From positions 62,001 to 126,000 of the IMG/VR virus record IMGVR_UViG_3300044825_001821: DNA of 64,000 nt. One strand, given 5' to 3'. This stretch comes from a virus. Shown one piece after another: positions 37,105-44,643 of the stretch. Under the pieces are notes generated by a model, which ran no database searches, was not told the DNA's origin, and was given only the letters and a program-made list of their open reading frames with translations. Every line of letters begins with the position of its first letter. Positions within the stretch are counted from its first letter, which is position 1. A program made the position numbers and the translations under genes.

Positions 37105-37344
37105 ATGGGATACGTGAAGATACAAGATCGTGATCATTTGTATCGTGATATAAACAGTGGTGCTATATTAAATACAAACAAAGCGGAGTTTGAACAATAT
37201 TATGCCGACCGAGAACTTGACATGCGAAAATTGCAGGAGAGACAGGCATTGGAAAACAAAGTAAATAAATTAGAAGAAGATATTGGTCAAATAAAAAATC
37301 TTCTTCAAGAACTAGTACAAATGAGAAACTCAAATGGCAATTAA
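37105..37344 (+). CDS. Small coiled-coil protein (79 aa)
   Basis: MGYVKIQDRDHLYRDINSGA then AILNTNKAEFEQYY form the first half. Residues 45-75 are a clear leucine-rich heptad helix (NKVNKLEEDIGQIKNLLQEL). I recall this pattern as conserved in cyanophage-type T4 phages at the same place, but no function is assigned. The overlap of its 3' end with the next fibre ATG (11 bases) suggests coupling. It may be a clamp or adaptor between the large baseplate protein and fibres. Confidence 0.65.
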   Translation: MGYVKIQDRDHLYRDINSGAILNTNKAEFEQYYADRELDMRKLQERQALENKVNKLEEDIGQIKNLLQELVQMRNSNGN

Positions 37345-38239
37345 TCAACTATCAACAGGAAACACATTTCAAGAGTGGGTGACAACCACTAGCTTGTTGG
37401 TTACTACCGCAAATAGCTTGACTGATGGTATAAACGGACAACCATTTATTGCCAACACTGCAATTTGGGTTCAGGGTGCAAACGCTTCATTTAACGTTCG
37501 AACTCTTGCTAACATTAATGTTCTTCAAGCGAACACTGCAAACATCTCTAATATCTCACTATCCAGTGGTAATATTAGTGGCAATGGTAGCATAACGTTT
37601 GGTCAAAATCTGACAGTAACATATGCAAACATTGTACAAAACATTGCAAGTGCAAACGTTACTTCAAATCTTTCGGTTGGCGGTGATGCTTTCATATATG
37701 GTAATTTGACTATCAGTGGAAATGTAACTTTAGATTCTATTGGCTTTGATGATCTGCAAGTCAATGGTTCTGCAAATATCACGAACAGTTTATCTGTCTT
37801 TGGTAACTCTGCTTTTACAAATGCCATCTCTGCAACGCATTTAGTTTTATCAACTTCGTTCACTGGTGCACCAAACACAGCAATTTATGCTTACATTACA
37901 GAGGTGCGTACCATTGCGATTGGTGCTGGATTGTATGCCAACGGTGCTTTCATTCATGGAAACTCTGCACACAGACATGCAAACGCAGGGTTCATTCATG
38001 CTAATGCATCCTTCATTCATGCAAACGCAGGATTCATACATGCCAATGCTGCATTCTTGCAGGCTAACACACCCAGTTTTACTGCTAACTCCGCTGCTTT
38101 GTATGCCAATGGTGCATTCCTGCAAGCCAATACACCTAGTCACACTGCTAACTCCGCTGCTTTGTATGCCAATGGAGCCTTTGTGGCGGCGAATGTGGCA
38201 CAAGATCAGTCCGTGGCGTTTTCAATAGCACTGGGATAA
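37334..38239 (+). CDS. Tail fibre with beta-helix stalk and heptad repeats (301 aa)
   Basis: The N-terminal TGNTFQEWVTTTSLLVTTAN is a known fibre attachment type. Residues ~75-165 are short beta turns (NISLSSGNISGNGSITFG, NLTISGNVTLDSIGFDDLQV). From ~190 come heptad units (GFIHANA, SFIHANA, AFLQANT) as in 27217 and 44644. The end, VAFSIALG, belongs to a group of hydrophobic FGG/LG-type C termini in this region. It starts inside the end of the coiled-coil gene. Confidence 0.75.
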   Translation: MAINQLSTGNTFQEWVTTTSLLVTTANSLTDGINGQPFIANTAIWVQGANASFNVRTLANINVLQANTANISNISLSSGNISGNGSITFGQNLTVTYANIVQNIASANVTSNLSVGGDAFIYGNLTISGNVTLDSIGFDDLQVNGSANITNSLSVFGNSAFTNAISATHLVLSTSFTGAPNTAIYAYITEVRTIAIGAGLYANGAFIHGNSAHRHANAGFIHANASFIHANAGFIHANAAFLQANTPSFTANSAALYANGAFLQANTPSHTANSAALYANGAFVAANVAQDQSVAFSIALG

Positions 38240-38242
38240 ATA
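38236..38242 (+). promoter_or_regulatory. Late-promoter-like ATAAATA
   Basis: GATAAATAAATA overlaps the stop of the fibre gene and ends about 20 bases before the ATG at 38263, leaving room for a short leader with GAGG. It matches seven of eight bases of TATAAATA. Confidence 0.5.
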
Positions 38243-38262
38243 AATAAAAAACAGAGGATTTA

Positions 38263-38598
38263 ATGGCTAATAACTTTAAAAATAACGTTTTGAAAGCGGT
38301 GGGTGGAACAGCACAAAATGCTTACGCTGCTGCCGCTGGTGTGCAGGCTACTGTCATCGGCATGACAATTTCAAATCTTATTTCTACTCCAATATCGGCA
38401 AATGTATTTTTGACTTGTGCAGGCGCCGCTGCTCCGAACGTATATCTAATCAGAGATGCAACGATTGCACCTGGTGGTGCTTTAGTTCCTATTGGCGGAG
38501 ATCAAAAACTAGTATTGGAAGCTGGCGACAAGATTGAAGTGAACACTTCCGTTGCTTCTTCTGCTGACGTTATCGTGTCAGTTCTGGAGATTACCTAA
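38263..38598 (+). CDS. Small beta-sandwich virion protein (111 aa), family A
   Basis: MANNFKNNVLKAVGGTAQNA starts a ~30-residue arm, followed by a beta domain with VIGMTISNLISTPISANVFL, APGGALVPIGGDQKLVLEAG and a final VIVSVLEIT. The same layout (arm, beta domain, LxxGDxIxV turn) occurs at 39258 and 42271, so the three are paralogs. Likely a trimeric fibre tip or decoration. The stop overlaps the next ATG by one base. Confidence 0.65.
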   Translation: MANNFKNNVLKAVGGTAQNAYAAAAGVQATVIGMTISNLISTPISANVFLTCAGAAAPNVYLIRDATIAPGGALVPIGGDQKLVLEAGDKIEVNTSVASSADVIVSVLEIT

Positions 38599-39242
38599 TG
38601 GCATACATCGGCAACACTCCAGATTTACCTGGCAATTTTGTTCTACTAACGGAAAAATTTTCTGGCACTGGAGCCTGCACACAATTTACGCTGGCTAGAA
38701 ATATAAGTGATGCAAACGTTGTTGTCGTTGTTGTGAATGGTATTGTTCAAACGCCATCTTATTCTTTTAGTGTTACAAATGGATTACTAACCTTCACTGA
38801 AGCACCTTCAGCGGATTATGCTGACAATATTACAGTTACACATCTAGCTTCTGGTATTATCACGTACAATAACATTAATGCTGGACAATTATTACCCGGC
38901 TCTGTAACTGAAACTGCTTTAGCCACAGGTGCGGTAACAGAAACTAAATTGGCCAATTTTGTTATCAAAGCAAATAAAATAGGTGTAAATCAAATCACTG
39001 GTAACTTAATTGCAGCAAATCAAATCACTGGCAATCAAATTGCACAAAATCAAATCACCGGTAACTTAATTGCGGTAAATCAAATCACTGGCAATCAAAT
39101 TGCACAAAATCAAATCACCGGTAACTTAATTGCGGTAAATCAAATCACTGGTAATCTGATAGCAAACAACGCAATCAGTGGAAACAATATTGTATCACCA
39201 CCAGACATCTTCGATGACGCTTTTCTATTTGGCGGAATGTAA
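38598..39242 (+). CDS. Fibre protein with five-residue repeats and FGG-type end (214 aa)
   Basis: The N-terminal domain (KFSGTGACTQFTLARNISDA to LTFTEAPSADYADNITVTHL) is a fibre beta-sandwich. Residues ~130-195 repeat NQITGNLIAx / NQITGNQIAQ, each ten residues made of two five-residue turns, likely a beta-solenoid or trimeric stalk. It ends PPDIFDDAFLFGGM, identical in protein to the end of the gene at 54199. The coding DNA of the repeats is almost identical between the two genes. Confidence 0.75.
   Translation: MAYIGNTPDLPGNFVLLTEKFSGTGACTQFTLARNISDANVVVVVVNGIVQTPSYSFSVTNGLLTFTEAPSADYADNITVTHLASGIITYNNINAGQLLPGSVTETALATGAVTETKLANFVIKANKIGVNQITGNLIAANQITGNQIAQNQITGNLIAVNQITGNQIAQNQITGNLIAVNQITGNLIANNAISGNNIVSPPDIFDDAFLFGGM
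38988..39180 (+). repeat. 30/60-bp tandem repeat encoding NQITGNLIA units
   Basis: Bases 39001-39060 and 39061-39120 differ at only two positions, and partial units flank them. The unit is 30 bp (ten residues). The array at 54331-54480 in another gene is built of nearly the same unit. Confidence 0.9.
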
Positions 39243-39257
39243 AAAAGGAAAAATTAA

Positions 39258-39596
39258 ATGGCAAGAAATTATACAATCTTAGGACAAAGAAATCCATCAG
39301 CAAACGTGTTGACTACACTTTACACTGTGCCGGCGTTAAATTCTGCAATTTTGTCATCAATCACAATTGCCAACTTAGATGAAGCTGCTGCAAATGGTGG
39401 GGCGTTTAGAATCTCAGTGAACACATCAAGTGCTGCTGTTTCAAATGCTAGTTATATTGCATATGGTGTTAATGTACCAGGTCGTGATACAGTTACATTA
39501 ACATTGGGTGTAACATTAAATGCTGGATCAATCGTATCAGTTAATGCTAACAGTTCATTACTTGCTTTTTCTGCATTTGGTACAGAAATTTATTAA
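39258..39596 (+). CDS. Small beta-sandwich virion protein (112 aa), family A paralog
   Basis: MARNYTILGQRNPSANVLTT then LYTVPALNSAILSSITIANL, SYIAYGVNVPGRDTVTLTLG and LNAGSIVSVNANSSLLAFSA. This is a familiar jelly-roll-like small tail protein of marine phages, ending FGTEIY. It has a GGAAAAA ribosome site. Related by layout to 38263 and 42271. Probably fibre-tip or collar decoration; no enzyme motif. Confidence 0.7.
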   Translation: MARNYTILGQRNPSANVLTTLYTVPALNSAILSSITIANLDEAAANGGAFRISVNTSSAAVSNASYIAYGVNVPGRDTVTLTLGVTLNAGSIVSVNANSSLLAFSAFGTEIY

Positions 39597-39607
39597 TGGT
39601 ATTTTGA

Positions 39608-41308
39608 ATGAGTCAACGTAGACTTCAAATAAATCCTCTTTCTACTAAGAAAGCGGCACACTCTATCAGAGTTTTACTTTCTTTAAGTAGAATGTCTGTA
39701 CCACGTGTTGGAGGCAGAGCGAATGCCGTTGTTTCTATTTTTAATTCCTCAAGTAATTGGACTGCTCCTTCTGGTGTTTTAGTAATTCAATATGTAATTA
39801 TTGCTGGTGGCGGTGGCGGTAATTATGGTGGTGGAGGAGCTGGAGGATTTAGAACTGCTACCGGCCTTTCTGTAACACCAGGAACACAATACACTATTTC
39901 TGTTGGTGGCGGTGGAGGTGGGGCTACAAAAGGAACAAACAGTGGATTCTTTATTACATCTTCTGGAGCCGGTGGAACTTGGGCAACTGGTGGTGGAGAA
40001 GGTGGCGCTAACGCTCCCGGTGGTGCGGGTGGTGCTGGTGGATCTGGTGGAGGTGGTGCCTTTAGTGGTTATGGCGGTCCATATGGAGGTGGAGCCGGCA
40101 ATCAAGGGGGATATTCACCATCTGAAGGAAACAATGGTGGAAATGGTGGGGGCTATCCGGGTGGTACAAACGTAGGCGGTGGCGGTGGCGGTGGTGCTGG
40201 TGGCACAGGATTTAATGGAATGAGACCAGCAGTGCCTTGGGCAGGTAATGGTGGCATTGGAATATATTCTTCTATAACAGGCTCAAATGTAGGTTATGCT
40301 GGTGGTGGGGGTGGATATACATGGGCACCCACTTTAGGTGTTGGTGGTTATGGTGGAAATGGTCAAACAGATTATGGTGGCGCAAATGGCGCTATATCAC
40401 ATCCAACTTTACCTGTTGCTGCAAGCACTCCACCTGCAAATAAAGGTGGTGGTGGTGGTGGTGGCGACACTGGAGCAACGGCACTATCTTCTGGCGGTTC
40501 TGGTGTGGTTATCCTACGTTATGAAATTACTCAAAGGGTTGTATATACGTCAGCATCTACGTTTACAGTTCCTACTGGTGTGACATCAATTGACTATTTA
40601 ATTGTTGCTGGTGGAGGAGGGGCAGGAAGTGGTGCTGGTGGAGCTGGTGGTTTTAGAACTGGAGTAGGATTACCTGTAACACCAGGAACATCATATTCTA
40701 TTGCTGTGGGTGGAGGTGGTGGTGCTTCCTCTTCTGGCTCAAATAGTGGATTTTTCATCACCCCTTCCGGAACTGGTGGAACTTGGGCAACTGGTGGTGG
40801 TAGAGGTGGATTTAATGCGCCAGGTAATGCCGGACAACCTGGAGGTTCTGGTGGCGGTGGCGCTTGTGATGGGTTTGGTGGTCCTAGAGCTGGTGGTTCC
40901 GGAAACGCTGGTGGTTACACGCCATCAGAAGGAAATAATGGCGGCGCTGGTAATTTCTTCAGTCCAGCGGGTACGGGCTCTGGTGGCGGAGGTGGTGCAG
41001 GTAGCGTTGGATTGGCCGCCAGTACGCCTGGTACCGCTTTTGGTGGTAATGGTGGAATAGGAATATTCTCATCAATCTCTGGTGCTAATGTTGGTTATGC
41101 TGGTGGCGGTGGTGGATTAGTTACACCAAGTCACCCTGCTAATTTCGGTGTTGCTCATCCACAATTCGGTGGTGGTAACGGCGGATTTCTTTCCGGCACA
41201 CCCGGAGCAAGTGGCACTGCAAACAGAGGTGGTGGTGCTGGTGGAGGTGATCCTGCTGCGGGTTCTGGCGGATCGGGGATTGTAATTATAACTTATGATA
41301 TACCTTAG
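39608..41308 (+). CDS. Glycine-rich adhesin with two tandem domains (566 aa)
   Basis: After a basic leader of ~35 residues, two homologous domains follow (about 40-300 and 310-566). Each starts with a beta strand set (SNWTAPSGVLVIQYVIIAGG and TFTVPTGVTSIDYLIVAGGG), then long G-rich runs with GGFRTxxGLxVTPGT, SNSGFFIT, GGTWATGGG and YTPSEGNNGG, and closes with a G(S/V)G(I/V)VI strand. Gly-rich packed helices are known in phage adhesins such as the S16 gp38 type, but this family is the separate 'glycine-rich domain' type. Likely the host-range determinant. A third copy is at 42624. Confidence 0.75.
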   Translation: MSQRRLQINPLSTKKAAHSIRVLLSLSRMSVPRVGGRANAVVSIFNSSSNWTAPSGVLVIQYVIIAGGGGGNYGGGGAGGFRTATGLSVTPGTQYTISVGGGGGGATKGTNSGFFITSSGAGGTWATGGGEGGANAPGGAGGAGGSGGGGAFSGYGGPYGGGAGNQGGYSPSEGNNGGNGGGYPGGTNVGGGGGGGAGGTGFNGMRPAVPWAGNGGIGIYSSITGSNVGYAGGGGGYTWAPTLGVGGYGGNGQTDYGGANGAISHPTLPVAASTPPANKGGGGGGGDTGATALSSGGSGVVILRYEITQRVVYTSASTFTVPTGVTSIDYLIVAGGGGAGSGAGGAGGFRTGVGLPVTPGTSYSIAVGGGGGASSSGSNSGFFITPSGTGGTWATGGGRGGFNAPGNAGQPGGSGGGGACDGFGGPRAGGSGNAGGYTPSEGNNGGAGNFFSPAGTGSGGGGGAGSVGLAASTPGTAFGGNGGIGIFSSISGANVGYAGGGGGLVTPSHPANFGVAHPQFGGGNGGFLSGTPGASGTANRGGGAGGGDPAAGSGGSGIVIITYDIP

Positions 41309-41324
41309 AGGTGAATTGTTGTAG

Positions 41325-41332
41325 TATAAATA
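41325..41332 (+). promoter_or_regulatory. Late promoter TATAAATA (perfect)
   Basis: A perfect T4 late consensus in the short gap between two genes, ending 21 bases before the ATG at 41354. A ribosome site AAAGGTG lies between. Confidence 0.8.
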
Positions 41333-41353
41333 TTTTTATTTAAAGGTGATTGA

Positions 41354-41773
41354 ATGAATAACGAAGATATTAGCTATGCACAGTATTTGGTAGGCAATAA
41401 CAACAAACTTGTATGTGGTATTGACACTGCAATTAAAGCACTCAGACCACACGCTCGTTATGACATGTCTGCTTCTGGTGGGCATTTCGTTTTCACTCGT
41501 TGGGAAGATGAGACAGATTCAAAGCCCCCAACGAAAGATGAAATTTTTGCAGAACTAGAATATCAGAATAAGTTTGTTGACTATTGGCAACACTTTATTG
41601 ATCGTGCTACACACTATCCTGATATTGTAGTTTTAATTAATAGTTTATGGGAAGGTATTGATTCTGGTGCTATACCAGGTAAAGAGACTAATTTTTATAA
41701 ACTAATTAAAGAAGTTAATGATGAGTTTCCAAGACCAGAAGGCGATCCACCAGTAAGACCGACACACGAATAA
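41354..41773 (+). CDS. Putative fibre assembly / accessory protein (139 aa)
   Basis: Starts MNNEDISYAQYLVGNNN. A block RWEDETDSKPPTKDEIFAEL resembles the WxD...PTxxEI pattern of small proteins often placed after fibre genes and annotated as tail-fibre assembly or unknown. It continues with an acidic helical C-terminal part. No signal or membrane segment. A perfect late promoter precedes it. Cytoplasmic helper or minor virion part, not decidable here. Confidence 0.6.
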   Translation: MNNEDISYAQYLVGNNNKLVCGIDTAIKALRPHARYDMSASGGHFVFTRWEDETDSKPPTKDEIFAELEYQNKFVDYWQHFIDRATHYPDIVVLINSLWEGIDSGAIPGKETNFYKLIKEVNDEFPRPEGDPPVRPTHE

Positions 41774-41784
41774 TAGGAAAATAG

Positions 41785-42267
41785 ATGGCATACATCGGTA
41801 ATACAGTCACATCGGTTAGATTTCTTTCTGATATTTTTAGTGGCACAGGCTCACAAACTACTTTTGTTTTAACACGTGCTCCTTTTTCAAATGAATCGAT
41901 TGCTGTTTTTATTTCTGGAAGTTATCAAAAACCAGGTATTGATTATACTACCGATGGTTTAAATCTGAATTTTACTTCGGCTCCAGCATCTGGCACAAAT
42001 AATATTTCTGTGCTTCATTTGGGCAATGGTTATATGGCCACTCAGGTTCCCTCTGATAGGTCTGTAACTACGATTAAAATCGCAGAAGGAGCGATCACCG
42101 GTAATTTGATGACAATTAATAGTATACGTGGTAACAATATTGTAGCGGGTACAATCACCGGTAACTTAGTCGCATTAAATTCTATTTCATCGAATAATTT
42201 TTCGTCAGAAGCAAACACAAAAATTTTCAGTTCGGGCATTATAAGTTCGATCATATTCGGAGGTTAA
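41785..42267 (+). CDS. Short fibre protein with IIFGG end (160 aa)
   Basis: Its start MAYIGNTVTSVRFLSDIFSG parallels the gene at 38598 (MAYIGNTPDLPGNF). The beta domain (TTFVLTRAPFSNESIAVFIS to LNFTSAPASGTNNISVLHLG) is the same fold. It then has a few five-residue turns (GAITGNLMTI, GTITGNLVAL) and ends GIISSIIFGG. It is a shorter sibling of 38598 and 54199. Confidence 0.7.
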   Translation: MAYIGNTVTSVRFLSDIFSGTGSQTTFVLTRAPFSNESIAVFISGSYQKPGIDYTTDGLNLNFTSAPASGTNNISVLHLGNGYMATQVPSDRSVTTIKIAEGAITGNLMTINSIRGNNIVAGTITGNLVALNSISSNNFSSEANTKIFSSGIISSIIFGG

Positions 42268-42270
42268 TAA

Positions 42271-42624
42271 ATGGCAGCGCCAAACATTGTTAGTGTAACA
42301 GATATTAGAGGTAAAAGTAACGTATCGAATGTATCCAGTGGAGGTTCTCCTATTGTGGGTAATGCCAGTGGTAGTAATAAAGTTTTCAAAGTAAATGCTT
42401 TAATGGTTTCAAATATAGACTCCGCTAATAGCATATTAATCAACGTAAACTTTGTTCGTGCATCGGCCAATTACTCTATTGCACGAAATATGACTGTTCC
42501 GTATGGAGCAACTATTGAAATCATTAGTAAATCAATATATTTGGAAGAAGGTGATAGTATACATCTACAGTCTAGTGTAAATGCTACTGCTCAAAGTGTT
42601 TGTAGCTACGAGGAGATAAGTTAA
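42271..42624 (+). CDS. Small beta-sandwich virion protein (117 aa), family A paralog
   Basis: MAAPNIVSVTDIRGKSNVSN as N-terminal arm, then VFKVNALMVSNIDSANSILI, NMTVPYGATIEIISKSIYLE and EGDSIHLQSSVNATA, the same order as 38263 and 39258. One base overlap with the next gene. The leader carries GGAGG inside the previous gene's FGG codons. A probable structural partner of the fibre next to it. Confidence 0.65.
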   Translation: MAAPNIVSVTDIRGKSNVSNVSSGGSPIVGNASGSNKVFKVNALMVSNIDSANSILINVNFVRASANYSIARNMTVPYGATIEIISKSIYLEEGDSIHLQSSVNATAQSVCSYEEIS

Positions 42625-43547
42625 TGTTTCGTCGTTTTAATGGTGGAATCTTGGGAAAATATAATGGTTCTACTGCAACAAGATCAAATGGATTTTTTTC
42701 TTTAAGTGATATTCAAGCATTCTCCGAAGGAGGTCTTTGGACGGGTTCCCGCATTCCGCCCGACTTAGAAATAATAATAGTTGCTGGTGGTGGTGGAGCC
42801 AGTGGTATGGGTGGTGCTGGAGCGGGTGGATTGTTGTATTATGGCGCAGAAATACCAAAAGTTGCTAATGATACTGCAAGACCTCTTACTGGTAACACTA
42901 CTGTTGTCGTTCAAATTGGTGCTGGAGGTACAGGGGGTACTGGTGTTGGACAAGGTTCGGCTTCAAGTGTGAATATCAGTGGCACTTTACTTACTGCAAC
43001 TGGTGGTGGGTATGGCGGCGTAAGTAGTCCAGCCGGTCGTGAAGGAGGTCCAGGAGGTTCTGGTGGTGGCGGCGGAGAGTTCGGAAGCGATGGAGGAGGT
43101 GGTGCGGGAACACCTGGGCAAGGAAATAATGGTGGTAATGGAAAATATCTGTCAGGAAACGGTGGTGGAGGTGGTGGAGCGGGAGCAGTAGGACAAAGTG
43201 GACCAGTAACTTTTCCACTTGGCGCTGGTGGTGGCATAGGCTTAGCTTATACAATTAGTGGAGCAAACGTATATTATGCTGGAGGTGGTGCTGGAGGAGG
43301 ACCCGGTCCCACTTTTGTAAACCCCGGTTCAAATGGTGGTGGCGGCAAACCTGGATTTACGGGTTCTATTAATACTGGAGGTGGTGCTGGAGCATATGGA
43401 AGTCAAGGTGGTTCTGGAATCGTTGTGATGAGACACAATCGTGCATATAAAACAGGCACAGCGAATTCAAATGGGCAACCTTCAATTACGTTGTCTGGAG
43501 ACTACAGAGTTTACACTTTTACCGCTTCGGGTTCTTTAGTTTTCTGA
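42624..43547 (+). CDS. Glycine-rich adhesin, single domain (307 aa)
   Basis: After an ~50-residue leader (FRRFNGGILGKYNGST), a glycine-rich domain begins with DLEIIIVAGGGGASGMGGAG and runs through many GGxGG stretches to GGSGIVVMRHN. It ends with a short strand pair and TFTASGSLVF. It is related to both domains of 39608 but has only one. Likely an alternative or accompanying receptor-binding protein. Confidence 0.72.
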   Translation: MFRRFNGGILGKYNGSTATRSNGFFSLSDIQAFSEGGLWTGSRIPPDLEIIIVAGGGGASGMGGAGAGGLLYYGAEIPKVANDTARPLTGNTTVVVQIGAGGTGGTGVGQGSASSVNISGTLLTATGGGYGGVSSPAGREGGPGGSGGGGGEFGSDGGGGAGTPGQGNNGGNGKYLSGNGGGGGGAGAVGQSGPVTFPLGAGGGIGLAYTISGANVYYAGGGAGGGPGPTFVNPGSNGGGGKPGFTGSINTGGGAGAYGSQGGSGIVVMRHNRAYKTGTANSNGQPSITLSGDYRVYTFTASGSLVF

Positions 43548-43549
43548 TG

Positions 43550-43557
43550 TATAAATA
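43550..43557 (+). promoter_or_regulatory. Late promoter TATAAATA (perfect)
   Basis: Perfect consensus, 33 bases before the ATG at 43591, followed by AAAGGGAG as ribosome site. With the terminator at 44000 it makes the next gene a single-gene unit. Confidence 0.8.
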
Positions 43558-43590
43558 CATAGTAATTTTTAACACAAAGGGAGTTTTTAG

Positions 43591-43980
43591 ATGGCACATT
43601 TTGCACAACTTGATGAAAATAATGTAGTAACTCAAGTCATTGTTGTGTCCAACAATGAATTACTTGACGCTAACGGTCAAGAAAGTGAGGAGTTAGGCAT
43701 TGCTTTCTGCCAAAGATTGTTTGGTGGTAATTGGAAACAAACATCATACAATCATAATATGAGAAAGCGTTATGCAGGAATTGGATACTCATACAACGCA
43801 GAACTTGATGCATTTGTTCCTCCTAAACCATATGCTTCATGGGTGTTAAATAACACAGAAGCAAATTGGGAAGCACCTGTGCCATTGCCTTCAGATGCAG
43901 GTCAAGGTGAGCCTCCTAAAAATTATATTTGGAATGAAGAAACAACGTCTTGGGATTTATCAGAAACAACAGGACTATAA
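43591..43980 (+). CDS. Conserved marine-phage structural-type protein (129 aa)
   Basis: MAHFAQLDENNVVTQVIVVS, then GIAFCQRLFGGNWKQTSYNH, RYAGIGYSYNAELDAFVPPK and a C-terminal WNEETTSWD. This is a very widespread protein of cyanophage and other marine phage genomes, usually linked to fibre genes, with no proven function. It forms its own unit, flanked by a perfect late promoter and a terminator, suggesting separate high expression. Confidence 0.75.
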   Translation: MAHFAQLDENNVVTQVIVVSNNELLDANGQESEELGIAFCQRLFGGNWKQTSYNHNMRKRYAGIGYSYNAELDAFVPPKPYASWVLNNTEANWEAPVPLPSDAGQGEPPKNYIWNEETTSWDLSETTGL

Positions 43981-43999
43981 AGCATCATCAATAAACAAA

Positions 44000-44021
44000 C
44001 CCCACTTCGGTGGGGTTTTTT
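44000..44021 (+). terminator. Intrinsic terminator (UUCG loop)
   Basis: CCCCAC (44000-44005) pairs with GTGGGG (44010-44015) over TTCG, followed by six Ts. It follows the stop of the 129-residue protein by 19 bases. Confidence 0.92.
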
Positions 44022-44040
44022 ATTAGGCATTCACGATTGA

Positions 44041-44048
44041 CTAAATAC
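44041..44048 (+). promoter_or_regulatory. Late-promoter-like CTAAATAC
   Basis: Located just after the terminator and 20 bases before the TTG start at 44069. The same CTAAATA core precedes 50471 and the sheath gene. Confidence 0.6.
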
Positions 44049-44068
44049 ACGATTAGAAGGAGACAATC

Positions 44069-44404
44069 TTGGCTGCTTATGTAGAACTTACTATCGAACA
44101 AGGTGCAAACCTCACATCAACGATTACCGTATCAGATTCACAAGGTGATGCTGTAAATCTTACAACATATTCTGCATCGGCTCAATTACGTAAATCATAT
44201 TATTCTTCATCGGCAAATACACTAACAGCAACAATCACTGGCAATGCAAATGGACAAATCACTATGTCCATGACGGCAGCTAATACATCGGCATTAACAC
44301 CAGGTCGTTATGTGTACGATTTGATTATTACGAACTCTACTGATAATTCAAAAACACGTGTAGTAGAAGGCACGGCAGTTGTATTACCATCCGTTACGAG
44401 GTAA
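44069..44404 (+). CDS. Ig-like/beta baseplate or fibre protein (111 aa), TTG start
   Basis: Start codon is TTG, placed six bases behind AGAAGGAGA, with no in-frame ATG before residue 70. The protein VELTIEQGANLTSTITVSDS, NLTTYSASAQLRKSYYSSSA, GRYVYDLIITNS and RVVEGTAVVLPSVTR matches a small beta domain often found next to phage fibres. It likely docks fibres. A weak start codon may tune the amount. Confidence 0.68.
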   Translation: MAAYVELTIEQGANLTSTITVSDSQGDAVNLTTYSASAQLRKSYYSSSANTLTATITGNANGQITMSMTAANTSALTPGRYVYDLIITNSTDNSKTRVVEGTAVVLPSVTR

Positions 44405-44407
44405 GTT

Positions 44408-44635
44408 ATGCCAGAATTAGGTAAAGTTACGGTTTTTCAACCGAATAGAACTACGGTTGTATCGTCAAATTATAGACCTCAACCAAACATTTCTTTATCA
44501 GATATTAATAACATTTCTACAGAAGGTGTACAAGATGGTTATTCTTTAGTTTTTAACTCTGCAAATAATCGTTTTGAGATGAATATTGCTACACTTTCTC
44601 TTGCAAATACGACACTTAGTGGCGGAACCTTTTAA
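44408..44635 (+). CDS. Small fibre-associated protein (75 aa)
   Basis: MPELGKVTVFQPNRTTVVSS, then NISLSDINNISTEGVQDGYS and LVFNSANNRFEM. The 'LSDIxN...GVQDGYSLVFN' part is a short beta module seen in many phage fibre N-termini. Here it is separate. It lies between the TTG gene and the giant fibre and may be an adaptor. No known function. Confidence 0.6.
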   Translation: MPELGKVTVFQPNRTTVVSSNYRPQPNISLSDINNISTEGVQDGYSLVFNSANNRFEMNIATLSLANTTLSGGTF

Positions 44636-44643
44636 GATTTAAA

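Noticed and set aside
38988-39180. Tandem 30-bp repeats that could look like a CRISPR array
   Set aside because: Units are contiguous without spacers, lie in frame in a fibre gene and encode NQITGNLIA-type repeats.
42911-43237. Proline-rich open frame opposite the glycine-rich adhesin
   Set aside because: It is the complement of GGN codons; no ribosome site and it overlaps a well supported gene.
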